The notes under the pieces are model-generated. The model did no database searches. It had not been told where the DNA came from and saw only the letters and a list, made by a program, of their open reading frames with translations. Shown here piece by piece: positions 1-8,833 of a stretch of 64,000 bases of DNA. The stretch covers positions 62,001-126,000 of the forward strand of contig DATMBG010000021.1 in assembly GCA_035559535.1 (NCBI GenBank), in the 5' to 3' direction. This DNA comes from Candidatus Limnocylindrales bacterium (GTDB lineage Bacteria; Moduliflexota; Moduliflexia; Moduliflexales; JAUQPW01). The position numbers and the translations under genes were made by a program. How positions within the stretch are numbered: the stretch's first letter is position 1; each line of letters starts with the position of its first letter.

Positions 1-196
1 AAAGGATCGTAGTCGCACAGTAGGTTTGAAGGGTTCCATCTACCTCTAACGTCACGGGGTGTTCGTTATCGGCCTGGACAAAGATAAACTGCTGGCCGAC
101 AAATACCCGGTCGTATAAGTAACCTATATTCTGTTTACAATGGATACATACTTCAGCGTCAGCCGGATTAGGACGGAAACAGGTGGAACAATACAT
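1..196 (-). CDS. Zinc-ribbon protein, N-terminal fragment cut by the window edge
   Basis: The 65 visible codons begin with two CxxC pairs (Cys3/Cys6 and Cys17/Cys20), the pattern of a small zinc ribbon. After this comes a beta-rich stretch (about residues 25-65) that could be the start of a second small domain. The ATG at 196 has an AAGGAGAT-type ribosome binding site just upstream, so the start is secure. The rest lies beyond base 1, so its function cannot be told. It points the same way as the Sel1-repeat gene upstream, across a 129-base gap. Confidence 0.6.
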   Translation of the reverse strand, partial: MYCSTCFRPNPADAEVCIHCKQNIGYLYDRVFVGQQFIFVQADNEHPVTLEVDGTLQTYCATTIL

Positions 197-325
197 AGAA
201 ATCTCCTTTTTAATAACACTGATTTAAGAGTACTGGGTATCGAGTACTAGTAAATCAGTCCAGAGGGCCTGGTAGAGTGTCTAGGCAGATCTGGTAGACG
301 TAGAAATTCTCTTTCCTTTCAGGGA

Positions 326-2233
326 TTACGGCCTGGGGAAAGCGGGAGGCATTGGCTCGATACAACCACTTCGACCCGCGTTCCGACAACGATCGTACTC
401 ATCTTTTCTGCTATCGTAGTCGAGCCAGGCGTCTGCAGCGTCATTGGCCTGCCGCTCACCCATCAAATAGCTAAAGCGCTCAGCTTCGTTTCGGAATACC
501 CTGCCTCTGGGATCTCGATAAGTACGAAACCCGATGAGTTGCCGTTCCTCCTCTGTACGGAAGGTAACGCTCAGGATTTGTCGCAGGTGCCGGGCCATAT
601 AGGCTGCCTGGGCGTGGCCGTGTGCTGCGGCTTTATCGTACCAGAAGATGGCGGTGTTACGATCCTGGGGAACCCCCATACCATACTCGTAAGCGCGTCC
701 TAAGCGGAACTCGCCCAGGTCATGGCCTTGCCTGGCACTCAAGGCATACCAATAGGCAGCGGTCATCCAATCCTCGGGTACCCCCTTGCCATCTTCGTAA
801 AGGGCACCCAGGTTGCTCTGCGCCGTAGCGTTACCCTGCCGGGCCGAGAGCTGATACCACCGAGCTGCTTCGGTGTAATTCTGGAGGACTCCTTCCCCGT
901 ACTCATATTGATACCCTATCTGTAATTGAGCCTGATCATAACCCAGTTTTGCCGCCTCCAGAAACCGTTGTGCGGCCGCTGCATAGTCCCCGGCGAGATA
1001 AAGTTCTTTGCCCTGCTCAAAGAGCGTGCGGGCATGGGTGGTTGCCTCGGTACTGGGGGTCGAGGGCTGACTTTGAATCGCATCGGAAGTAGATCCCCTT
1101 TCAGGTAGGGTCGACTGCGCCATCCCTGGTTTCGGTGGGGACGGAAAAGACCTGTCGTCTCTATCTGGTTCCTTGAGGTTCGTCTGTATCTCACTACTTC
1201 GTCGCCACACACCTGTGCCGAGATTACCTGTGGCTATCAGCGTGTCTGTATCCGGCAATTGATAAGTGCCCTCATCTGTATAACCGTGGGTTGACTTTAA
1301 ACTCCAATGTCCGTCCTTGATCGTAACACTTCCGCTATGGGGGGCCGGAGAGCCGGGCCCTTCACTTCGGAAGTTGTAAGTACCATCAGATTGGATCTCC
1401 CATATCCAGCGTGCCACACCCCTTGCATTGGGTACCTTGAGTTCCCAGATACCCACCACTGACGGCTCAACCGGACCGACAATGGCCGAAGTAGTTTCCG
1501 AAGGTTGTAACTTTGAGGAATCTTTCTTACCCACACGGACCCATAGTATAGTACCTTCCTTATCGGTCATCTCCAACCTATCGGCCTGAAGAATTTCATA
1601 GGTAGCTTCTGTGATCGGTCCATCAACCGGTATCATCTTCAACTGCCCATTGTCGGCTTCCACATGCATCTTAACTTCTGCACTCGAAATGACACGAATC
1701 GAATGGCCATTTGGACTGATCCGCCAAACCAGGGTCAACGGAATACCGTCCTTTACTACACTTGCCTGCCAGAGACCCACCAGGGCCGAATTTAATGGAT
1801 TTTGCGGAGACCCTCCTTGAGGAGCAGCCAAAACCTTATCTAAAAAAATAGGATCTATACCCGACGGTCGTGTTCCGGACGGAATCCGGGTCCATTGAAT
1901 TTCATCATAAGGGGATCCGGCTTCCTGGGTCGAAAAGGCATTGGTACTCTTCACAGCATATTTGCCATGGGCAAGATCCCCAGGCTTATTGGGAACCCTT
2001 ACCGCCCAACTTTCCGGGTTTGTAATGAGGAACCCGGTCTCTTCGGTGACAAGGTTAACGGACGCCTCACCGGTCGGACGAATAACCCAGAGAATACGAA
2101 ACTTCGTTCCTCTGGTCTGGTCATCTTTACTGGTAAGCCAACTTCCAACCAGGGCCGGATCCACGGTTCCCGCGTAGGAAAGTGTGTTGCTTAGAAGGAT
2201 TATCATAGTCAGTATTCCATATAGGTAGCGCAT
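326..2233 (-). CDS. Secreted protein with three N-terminal repeats and C-terminal Sel1-like repeats
   Basis: I chose the ATG at 2233 because TAAGGAGG lies directly in front of it and a clean Sec signal peptide follows (MRYLYGILTM, hydrophobic to about residue 21). The frame stays open 8 codons further. Residues about 25-340 contain three diverged modules, each opening with a motif like PALVGSW, SALVGLW or PSVVGIW, which recall lipocalin-like or extracellular beta-sandwich repeats. A Pro/Ser/Thr linker leads to three or four Sel1-like repeats (about 410-555; blocks such as AARWYQLSARQG and GVPEDWMTAAYWYALSA). Such repeats usually bind proteins. The 635-residue product is probably periplasmic or surface-exposed. 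Its function is unknown. Confidence 0.75.
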   Translation of the reverse strand: MRYLYGILTMIILLSNTLSYAGTVDPALVGSWLTSKDDQTRGTKFRILWVIRPTGEASVNLVTEETGFLITNPESWAVRVPNKPGDLAHGKYAVKSTNAFSTQEAGSPYDEIQWTRIPSGTRPSGIDPIFLDKVLAAPQGGSPQNPLNSALVGLWQASVVKDGIPLTLVWRISPNGHSIRVISSAEVKMHVEADNGQLKMIPVDGPITEATYEILQADRLEMTDKEGTILWVRVGKKDSSKLQPSETTSAIVGPVEPSVVGIWELKVPNARGVARWIWEIQSDGTYNFRSEGPGSPAPHSGSVTIKDGHWSLKSTHGYTDEGTYQLPDTDTLIATGNLGTGVWRRSSEIQTNLKEPDRDDRSFPSPPKPGMAQSTLPERGSTSDAIQSQPSTPSTEATTHARTLFEQGKELYLAGDYAAAAQRFLEAAKLGYDQAQLQIGYQYEYGEGVLQNYTEAARWYQLSARQGNATAQSNLGALYEDGKGVPEDWMTAAYWYALSARQGHDLGEFRLGRAYEYGMGVPQDRNTAIFWYDKAAAHGHAQAAYMARHLRQILSVTFRTEEERQLIGFRTYRDPRGRVFRNEAERFSYLMGERQANDAADAWLDYDSRKDEYDRCRNAGRSGCIEPMPPAFPRP

Positions 2234-2704
2234 AAATACCTCCTTAATAATTACCACCCTCCATAATCTCCTTTGAATTCCCGCTAAGGATTCTAGAAGC
2301 CTTATAGGAAGGTCTTATTTTTTCTTTATGGATATAGACACAATAATGAAGGATTATTTAACGGTTGGGGCCTCATTTTTTCAAAAATTTTCCAAGACAA
2401 AGCCTCAAGGGGCTTAAGTTAAGGCCCCCTCTTGAGAGTTCTTTAAGGTTTAGTACCGGAAGCATTGGATCATCGACTCCGAATTGTACGTCCTATACTT
2501 CGGGATTTTGTCCATCCTATCGAGGTTCGTCGACTGAGACTTGGTCAGGCTTCCATCGATTTAAAATTTGTTTATACTTCTGACCTCAGCGTTGCTGTGA
2601 AGGCTCTCAAGGTCGATGGGCAACTGGACATAATCGTAGAATTCTAGCCATCAAACGAGACGTTTGATCTACTGGAATGATCCCCTAACATTACAGACTC
2701 AGGA
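2234..2704. other. 471-base gap between the Sel1 protein and the debranching enzyme
   Basis: Apart from the short plus-strand coding remnant at 2447-2647, this gap shows no recognisable gene. It includes the leader and ribosome binding site of the minus-strand Sel1 gene, plus AT-rich sequence around 2310-2360. I see no convincing terminator. Confidence 0.5.
2447..2647 (+). pseudogene. Possible C-terminal remnant of a second glycogen debranching enzyme
   Basis: This plus-strand frame opens after a stop at 2444-2446. It ends with a tail of the pattern RLRIVRPILRDFV, VRRLRLGQASIDLKF and a final beta strand with LKVDG. From memory, that is the C-terminal signature of the large amylo-alpha-1,6-glucosidase type with a GDE_N_bis domain, whose last strands read like LRVGxASVDLxF. 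There is no start codon with a ribosome binding site and nothing upstream to complete the enzyme. It therefore looks like the 3' stump of a deleted gene. It converges on the intact, unrelated-type debranching enzyme next door. The match is recalled, not searched. Confidence 0.35.
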
Positions 2705-4744
2705 CTATTCTGTCGTTTTCACCCAGCATCTGAGTACCTCGGCTACACTCCAGGCCTGAGCCACACACCCTCGGGGTGTGAAGGGAGGTTCTGCGTCGAA
2801 GATTTCGCTAATGGAACCGATGCAGGCTTCCCTTAAATGGGGCATAAATCCCTGGAGAAAACGCCGGGCTCCCTTACGATCTTCAGGGTATACCTTAAGC
2901 CATGCATCCACAAAGGGTCCGATCAACCAGGCCCAAACCGTTCCCTGGTGATAGGCGGCATCCCGGGCACGAAGGTCACCATCATAGGTTGGTTTATAGT
3001 CTGGATGGTCCGGAGCGAGTGAACGAAGTCCTACCGGGGTCAGCAAACGCTTCTGTACCACCTCCAGGACAGGCTTCCATTTTGCCGGATCGAGAATGGG
3101 ATGGCGAAGCGAAATGGCAAATATCTGATTAGGTCGGCAAGCCGGATCATCACCCTGTTCCCCATCCACCACGTCATAGAGATATCCTCCTTTTTCATAC
3201 CAGAAGCGTTGGTTGAAGGAGCGATAGGCTTGTTCGGCATGTTGAGCTAGAGAGTGGGCAACTTCCTCTCCGAGTCCTTTACGGGTCCATTCTTCTAAAA
3301 GACGTAGGGCATTGTACCAAAGGGCATTGATTTCCACCGCCTTGCCTCGACGAGGGGTTACGACCCAATCTCCTACCTTGGCATCCATCCAGGTCAGTTG
3401 ATATCCTTCCTGCCCTTGAGAGAGAAGCCCATCTTTGGGGTCGACATGAATTCCAAACCGGGTACCCCGAAGATGGTGTTCAACAATATCGAGAAGTTTA
3501 GGAAGGATGAGCGTAAGGGTTTCGTAATCGTTGGTGACTTCAAGGTAACGATCCAGGGCATGGAAGAACCAAAGCGTTGCATCGGCAGTATGATAGAGAC
3601 CTTCTTTCTCTCCCTCGGGGAATAAGTTCGGGATGAGCCCATCTCGAATATAGTGGGAGAAGGTACGAAGGATGTAGCCGGCTTCCAGGTGACGTCCGGT
3701 TGTTAAGGTCAATCCTTCCAGACTGATCATGGTATCTCGCCCCCAGTCTGTGAACCAATGATAACCGGCAATGATGGTACGTACTTCATCCCCAGAAGCA
3801 CGGGCACGTGCAGCATCTTCGATTCGACCGGCGGGGGTAATGATAAATTGATCGGCTGCGAAGACAAGCTCCCCGGCCAGACCTGTTTGGGCTTTGGGAT
3901 GGGCCATGGAAATCAGTCGCCGTCGACGTTCATATTCGGCTTCCAAAGCCTCTTCGGGTTTAAGGGCAAAGATGGTTTCCCAGGCTCCGGTTGAAGCAAC
4001 CAAAGTCGCCGGCTGGTCTTTAGTTAAATCAACCCGAAAATACCCCGGACTCCAGAGATCCCCCGTAGCTTCATACCCCCGGCGGGCTTCGACACGATAG
4101 AAGATATTCTGAAGTTTTTTCCCATCCAGGGTAAAGGCTCCCCTCTGACCGTATAATTTCATCCGTAACGGAGGAGTCTGAGCATTTTCGGCCAACTCAT
4201 AGCGATCTTCTACAGCCGTTAAGGTATAAGGCTCTGCAGGTAGTTCACTGACCGGGGCATCGTGAGAACGGAAATGAACCGACGGACGAAGCTTTAGCCG
4301 AATAGTACCGTCTCCAGAAATCAAACTGTAATGGATGTACACCGTATTCTGCATGTGGGGAAGGAAAATCCGCTTTTCGATCACAAATCCTCCGACTTCG
4401 TAGCGCCAGACGGGCAAACCTGCATCGAGTCGGAACTCCGTTAAATATTCAATTCCGTGTAATTCTAATATTCCATCGAGTCGTTCCTCCCCACTGAATC
4501 GTAGGATAGTTCCATCTGGAAGCCTGACTAACTCCGACAAGTGACTCAGCATGACTCTCCGTCCAAGGGGAGCAGGAAGTGCGGCTATCAGCAGTCCATG
4601 ATAACGTCGGGTAATAGCCCCAGCCAGGGTACCTGAAGCATAACCGCCAAGTCCGTTAGTTACCAGCCATTCACGGGTTAAGAGAAGTTCTGGATCGGCA
4701 TTACCGGATCCGGACCATGGTAATTTAAGAATTAAGTTCTCCAT
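2705..4744 (-). CDS. Glycogen debranching enzyme (amylo-alpha-1,6-glucosidase type)
   Basis: The 679-residue cytoplasmic protein matches bacterial amylo-alpha-1,6-glucosidases, which hydrolyse alpha-1,6 branch points of glycogen or limit dextrin. The N-terminal domain starts with the family hallmark NGLGGYASGTLAGAITRRYH at about residues 30-49. The C-terminal (alpha/alpha)6 barrel carries AGYHWFTDWGRDTMISLEG near 326-344, also typical. The ATG at 4744 has no clear Shine-Dalgarno sequence; a foldback repeat occupies the space just upstream. It follows treZ on the same strand at a distance of 70 bases, so the two probably share a transcript and pass linear maltodextrin to trehalose or glucose production. 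Confidence 0.9.
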   Translation of the reverse strand: MENLILKLPWSGSGNADPELLLTREWLVTNGLGGYASGTLAGAITRRYHGLLIAALPAPLGRRVMLSHLSELVRLPDGTILRFSGEERLDGILELHGIEYLTEFRLDAGLPVWRYEVGGFVIEKRIFLPHMQNTVYIHYSLISGDGTIRLKLRPSVHFRSHDAPVSELPAEPYTLTAVEDRYELAENAQTPPLRMKLYGQRGAFTLDGKKLQNIFYRVEARRGYEATGDLWSPGYFRVDLTKDQPATLVASTGAWETIFALKPEEALEAEYERRRRLISMAHPKAQTGLAGELVFAADQFIITPAGRIEDAARARASGDEVRTIIAGYHWFTDWGRDTMISLEGLTLTTGRHLEAGYILRTFSHYIRDGLIPNLFPEGEKEGLYHTADATLWFFHALDRYLEVTNDYETLTLILPKLLDIVEHHLRGTRFGIHVDPKDGLLSQGQEGYQLTWMDAKVGDWVVTPRRGKAVEINALWYNALRLLEEWTRKGLGEEVAHSLAQHAEQAYRSFNQRFWYEKGGYLYDVVDGEQGDDPACRPNQIFAISLRHPILDPAKWKPVLEVVQKRLLTPVGLRSLAPDHPDYKPTYDGDLRARDAAYHQGTVWAWLIGPFVDAWLKVYPEDRKGARRFLQGFMPHLREACIGSISEIFDAEPPFTPRGCVAQAWSVAEVLRCWVKTTE

Positions 4745-4760
4745 AACGGGGAGTTAGAAT

Positions 4761-4830
4761 GTAGAAATCAGATGCCAGAAGCTTGACGTAAATCAGAGTG
4801 TTGACGTTTAACTTCTAGCTTCTGGATTTC
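4761..4830. repeat. Heptad foldback element E1
   Basis: The left arm (4764-4784) contains GAAATC, a 5-base insert, then CCAGAAGCTT. The right arm (4815-4830) contains AGCTTCTGGATTTC. Together they make an interrupted stem. On the right arm the units CTTCTAG, CTTCTGG and ATTTCTC follow a 7-base period. The right arm reaches into the stop codon and last codons of treZ. Confidence 0.55.
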
Positions 4831-6776
4831 TCTTCATCTTCAGAGGGTATTTTCATTTTTGGGGCCAGAACAACGGCAGCTTCTCCGGGAATCCGCCAGT
4901 TTTCTTCCGTATCCAGGGGTGCCGTACCTCCTCCTCCGTAACGAAGATCCTCACTAGACCACAGAATCTCCCAAAGCATGCCCTCCGGAGGGGCCAACAA
5001 AGGCTCTGGAGCCGGATCAAAATGCAGGTCTCGACCCAGATTAACCAGTAAAAGTCGATCATCTCCCTTATCTCCAAAAAAGCGCAGGACGAAAGCTTGG
5101 GCCCCCAGTACGGCTCCATCCACACCTCCTTTACGCTGGGCTTTAAAGACCGGATCTTGACGCCGAAGTTTCAAAAGATCCCGATGTAAGGCATATATCT
5201 CGGCATGGCTCTGGCGTTCAGATAGATTTAGCTTCGAGCGCTCGAAGGTTTCAGGATTGGCGGGATCGGGAAGACAAGCCTGTACCTCGGGAAGGGCCAG
5301 ACTTCGGAACTGTTTAAGAAATTCCCCACGACCCTTGCAAACAAGTTTAGCAAGCTCTTCTTTATGATCCGCAAAATAGAAAAATGGACTCGAGGCAGCA
5401 AACTCCTGGCCTTGAAAAAGCATTGGAGTCCCAGGCCCCAGGAGCATAAGAGCCGTTATGGCCTTATAACGACCAGGACTGGTTAGATGATGGCAACGGA
5501 GACCACGCCCGGAATTTGCTATTTGATCATGGTTTTGGATAAAGGTGATGAAGGCAGCCGGTTTTAATCCAAAAGTTGGAGTCCCTCGACGTTTTTTCTG
5601 CCAGGAATAGTACTGGCCTTGATAAAGGAAACCCCATTTAACGGCGGAGATAAACTCCTGGGGCGTGCCCAGGTAGTCGGTGTAATAAGCCTCGTTGTGT
5701 CCGGTCATGGCTACCATAGCAGTGTGGTGGAAATCATCATTCCATAGGGCATCTATCCCATAACCGCCTTGTTCCTGGGGTCGTAGGAGCTTTACCTGCT
5801 GGGGCTCGTTCTCTCCAATGACAAGCGTTGAACGACCTCGAGCAGCTTCTCGAACCCGCCGGGTTATGGCTGCAAGGATATGATCGGGCGATTTATCATA
5901 TATATTTTGGGTGGCATCCAACCGTAATCCATCAAAGTGAAACTCATCGACCCAATAGCCTGCATTGGCAATGAAGAACTCTCGTACAGGACCGGAGTTC
6001 TCATCATCGAAATTGATGGCTTCCCCCCAGTCGGTTTTATAACGATCCGTAAAATAATCTTTAGAGAACTGACCCAAATAGTTCCCATCGGGTCCCAAAT
6101 GATTATAAACCACATCCAGGATGACCCCAATTCCAACGGCATGGGCACGGTCGATAAAGCGACGAAGGTCGTCTGGTTTCCCATAGAGGTGGGTCGGTGC
6201 AAACAGATCTACTCCATCATAACCCCAACCGAAGCGCCCTGGAAATTCTGCAATAGGCATGATTTCCAGTACAGTAATACCCAGGGCTGCTAACTCCGGT
6301 AATTCACGACTTGCAGCCTCCCAGGTCCCTTCCCGGGTAAAAGTTCCTATGTGCATTTCGTAGAGGATCTGCCCTTCAAGGCGAATACCTTGCCATTCTT
6401 TATCCGTCCATGGAAACCCCCCAGGATCAATCACTTGGGATGGGCCGTGGGGTCCTTCGGGTTGAAAACGAGAAGCCGGATCTGGATATAAGAAATCTCT
6501 TCCATCGAGCCGGTAACGATAAAGCGTCCCGTCTCCCGCTTCGGGAACCCATCCTGAAAAATAACCCGATGCCTCAGGCTTTAATTCAAGGAAGAAAACC
6601 CTGTCGGATCTGTACCCAGGACCTCCTTCTAGAATGACCTCCACCTTCCGACAACGGGGAGCCCAAACCCTGAAATGAACCCCTCCTTCGGGTAATACTT
6701 CCGCTCCTATGGGAAGCCGTCTTTGTCGTTCTATATTACCCATCGATCTAACGGTTTTGGTCTCTTCTCCTGGCAT
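4815..6776 (-). CDS. treZ: Malto-oligosyltrehalose trehalohydrolase (TreZ)
   Basis: This GH13 enzyme releases trehalose from maltooligosyl-trehalose in the TreY/TreZ pathway. The protein is 653 residues from the ATG at 6776, chosen because TAAGGAG lies 7 bases before it; the frame extends 55 codons further but that part is unlike the family. An N-terminal carbohydrate-binding domain (PIGAEV, VHFRVWAP near 22-40) leads into a (beta/alpha)8 barrel with ILYEMHIGTF, DVVYNHLGPDGNYL, GLRLDA (nucleophile Asp near 287), VIGENE (acid Glu near 322) and NHDQ (Asp near 417). No treY is visible in the window. The last few codons lie inside a foldback repeat. Confidence 0.93.
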   Translation of the reverse strand: MPGEETKTVRSMGNIERQRRLPIGAEVLPEGGVHFRVWAPRCRKVEVILEGGPGYRSDRVFFLELKPEASGYFSGWVPEAGDGTLYRYRLDGRDFLYPDPASRFQPEGPHGPSQVIDPGGFPWTDKEWQGIRLEGQILYEMHIGTFTREGTWEAASRELPELAALGITVLEIMPIAEFPGRFGWGYDGVDLFAPTHLYGKPDDLRRFIDRAHAVGIGVILDVVYNHLGPDGNYLGQFSKDYFTDRYKTDWGEAINFDDENSGPVREFFIANAGYWVDEFHFDGLRLDATQNIYDKSPDHILAAITRRVREAARGRSTLVIGENEPQQVKLLRPQEQGGYGIDALWNDDFHHTAMVAMTGHNEAYYTDYLGTPQEFISAVKWGFLYQGQYYSWQKKRRGTPTFGLKPAAFITFIQNHDQIANSGRGLRCHHLTSPGRYKAITALMLLGPGTPMLFQGQEFAASSPFFYFADHKEELAKLVCKGRGEFLKQFRSLALPEVQACLPDPANPETFERSKLNLSERQSHAEIYALHRDLLKLRRQDPVFKAQRKGGVDGAVLGAQAFVLRFFGDKGDDRLLLVNLGRDLHFDPAPEPLLAPPEGMLWEILWSSEDLRYGGGGTAPLDTEENWRIPGEAAVVLAPKMKIPSEDEEKSRS

Positions 6777-6885
6777 GGCTCTTCTCCTTATTTTTGCACA
6801 GCTTCCTTTAGGATAGTGGAGATGCTTGTAACTAAAGGATTTTGGTATATAAGTTCGCAAATTTTCTGCCAACCGGTCACCAGGC

Positions 6886-7422
6886 CTATAGAAAAAACAC
6901 GCGAAATTTAAATGCTCCACAAATTCTCCAAAAGATTGCAAGTGGCGGAATCAATGCGGAGGTTATAATCACTTCTACCACAAGATCGGGAACATGTGAA
7001 GTTTGATGTAAACGTTGGATACAAAAACGTCCTGTCATCGATACCCAAAGGCCAGTTGCACTTAATATAAGTCGAATCCGGTTGTTCAATAAACCCAGAA
7101 GCATTCCCAGTAAGGAACCTACTATACCATAGTAATGCCAGGGTGGGGTATTTGGGATGCGCTGACGATATAACTGGGGATATTTTTTATACAAAAGTGC
7201 ATTGAACAGGCTTTTGCGCCGTTGAAATAAGCTGATACCCCGGGTTGCAGCCCGTATCGGATGGATGGCAACGGCTTCCGGTGCATATACAGATAAAGAC
7301 GAGTCCTGCTCAGTTTCCGAGTGCTCTAGAAGCGTAAAGAAAAGATCGCGGTCTTCACGCCAGGCAGTTGAAAAGCGCTCATCGAAGCCATCAGGGGAAG
7401 TGTCACGATAATTCGTCCCCAA
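6886..7422 (-). pseudogene. Truncated family 2 glycosyltransferase remnant (C-terminal part only)
   Basis: The 178 codons resemble only the end of a GT2 enzyme. The stretch DGFDERFSTAWREDRDLFF corresponds to the GGFDERF-EDxDL region that normally lies around residue 200. It is followed by SLFNALLYKKYPQLY and two hydrophobic segments near the C-terminus. The sugar-nucleotide-binding half and its DxD motif are missing. The frame begins with a TTG without a ribosome binding site, and the sequence upstream (7423-7600) translates to nothing GT-like. I read it as a 5'-truncated pseudogene left by a deletion or rearrangement. Its 3' end reaches over the unused upstream extension of the treZ frame. 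Confidence 0.65.
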
Positions 7423-8158
7423 ACCCCTATGATTCTGTTATTTTTAAAAGCACTGGAGGAAGTATTCTGAGGATTTCTAACTCCTTCTTAAAAGAGTCCA
7501 CTTTTAGCTATCCTAACCCAGACAGCATAGAAACGTACATTTCTTATCCATTTCTTCACCTGAAGTGGAACTACTGTTTCTGAGGAGCAAGTCATATAAT
7601 ATTATATAAATATCTTTTCTTTAAATAATTATCTTAAATTTAACTAAAATATCTTAAAGCAGAGGGTTCTCCTTCCGTTAATCAGCTGGATCTGAAGAGT
7701 TCTGGACTGCTCTTTACGTTAAGGGGGTAAGAGAGGGTTAAAGCATACCCATTTTTAAGATAGGAAGAAGAAGATTTATAAATTTTTCTCGGATCTTATT
7801 ATAGTTATTTTCTTATTTCAGGGGAGAGAATAAATCAGGTAATATTTTACCCTTTTTAGTTTCATTATCCCATAAAGATTTTATTACCTTTAATTTTGTA
7901 TATTTCATCTGAATATAAAAGTTCTTAATTTTAATATACTTAGATCCTATGAAGGGAATACCTTTGAAACAACCAAAACTATCTTTTATGAGAAAAACTG
8001 GTATAAATATTGCTTTATTTAGTGAATTGAGTATTAAATAGGTTAACTATTTAATACTCGGAGATGTGCGTAACACCTCAATTTAATTTATTAAAACGAG
8101 TCCAGGCAAAAGCCCTTTTGCTTGAGACTTGGAAGTTTCCAATATAAGGAGGTTCAGT
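7423..8158. other. 736-base AT-rich gap with no gene seen
   Basis: Very AT-rich DNA lies between the truncated glycosyltransferase and the secreted Gln-rich protein. I find no credible reading frame. The only clear structure is the perfect 13-bp hairpin at 8029-8059. The promoter of the downstream plus-strand gene probably lies here. Confidence 0.5.
8029..8059 (+). promoter_or_regulatory. Perfect AT-rich hairpin or operator upstream of the Gln-rich secreted protein
   Basis: GAGTATTAAATAG (8029-8041) is repeated exactly in inverted orientation as CTATTTAATACTC (8047-8059) around the 5-base loop GTTAA. It ends 100 bases before the ATG at 8159 and has no following T-run, so it is not a standard terminator. 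It could be an operator dyad or a 5' leader stem. Confidence 0.45.
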
Positions 8159-8698
8159 ATGATGAAGAAATTTGCTATAATTGTTTTGGCTTTAGCCGTT
8201 GCTACAATCTGGGCAGGGATCGGCTATGCTCAGCAACCTTCAAGCCAACAACCCGGTGCCCCGAGTAGTCAACAGCCCAGCAGCCAACAACCCGGCAGTC
8301 AGCAGCAGCCTGCAGCGGGTCAAACAGGTAGTGAAATGGGAAAAACCATTTCTGGAACCGTGAAAAGTGTGGACCCGGCCAACAAAACGATTACCGTCGA
8401 ATTAAATAAAGACTGGGGAAACAAGAAAAAAGGTGAGACCATGACTTTCCACGTGGGCGACAAAGTTAAATGGGAAGGGACCCAGTGGAAATCCCTTACC
8501 GATATAAAACCGGGTCAAACCATCGAGTTCCAGGCTTCAGAAGCCGCTGGTGGAAAACATGAAATCCAGAGCTTTAGCGGAGCCATGGGCGCTGGGGAAG
8601 GTCGTGGTGCCGGACAGACGGGAACGACAACTGAACAAGGCCGTAGCCAATCCGGGACTTCCGAGCAAGGTACCCCATCGGGTAGCCAAAACCGATAA
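8159..8698 (+). CDS. Small secreted protein, Gln/Ser/Pro-rich linker plus DUF5666-like beta domain
   Basis: The start at 8159 is supported by TAAGGAGG six bases before it. The 179-residue product has a strong Sec signal peptide (MMKKFAIIVLALAVA, cleavage probably after GYA near residue 24). A low-complexity segment of SSQQPG-like units follows (about 25-55). A compact beta domain spans about 60-140, with GKTISGTVKSVDPANKTITV and FHVGDKVKW, resembling DUF5666/OB-like periplasmic domains. The tail is again Gly/Gln/Ser/Thr-rich. Probably extracellular or periplasmic, function unknown. It is transcribed alone, between an upstream hairpin and a bidirectional terminator. Confidence 0.7.
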   Translation: MMKKFAIIVLALAVATIWAGIGYAQQPSSQQPGAPSSQQPSSQQPGSQQQPAAGQTGSEMGKTISGTVKSVDPANKTITVELNKDWGNKKKGETMTFHVGDKVKWEGTQWKSLTDIKPGQTIEFQASEAAGGKHEIQSFSGAMGAGEGRGAGQTGTTTEQGRSQSGTSEQGTPSGSQNR

Positions 8699-8737
8699 GG
8701 ATGGAGCTATTTAAAGGATAAAGGAAGTCTCTGGCCT

Positions 8738-8787
8738 AAAAAAGAAGGTCGTAGGGGTTATTCCGATCTCTACGACCTTCTTTTTTT
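8738..8787. terminator. Bidirectional intrinsic terminator
   Basis: AAAAAAGAAGGTCGTAG (8738-8754) pairs perfectly with CTACGACCTTCTTTTTT (8770-8786). The stem ends in a T-run on the plus strand and the mirrored run on the minus strand. It sits between the convergent Gln-rich protein gene and the ABC ATPase gene and can serve both. Confidence 0.9.
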
Positions 8788-8833
8788 ATTCCTTCAGTCC
8801 TCCAGTCCAGAAACCCGGCTAAGGGTCGATCTT

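Noticed and set aside
1297-1536. Additional genes in frames overlapping the Sel1 protein and other long genes
   Set aside because: These are shadow frames with low-quality composition and no ribosome binding sites inside clearly coding sequence.
6777-6941. 55-codon N-terminal extension of TreZ
   Set aside because: The extension is unlike TreZ and overlaps the GT2 remnant; TAAGGAG lies 7 bases before the ATG at 6776.
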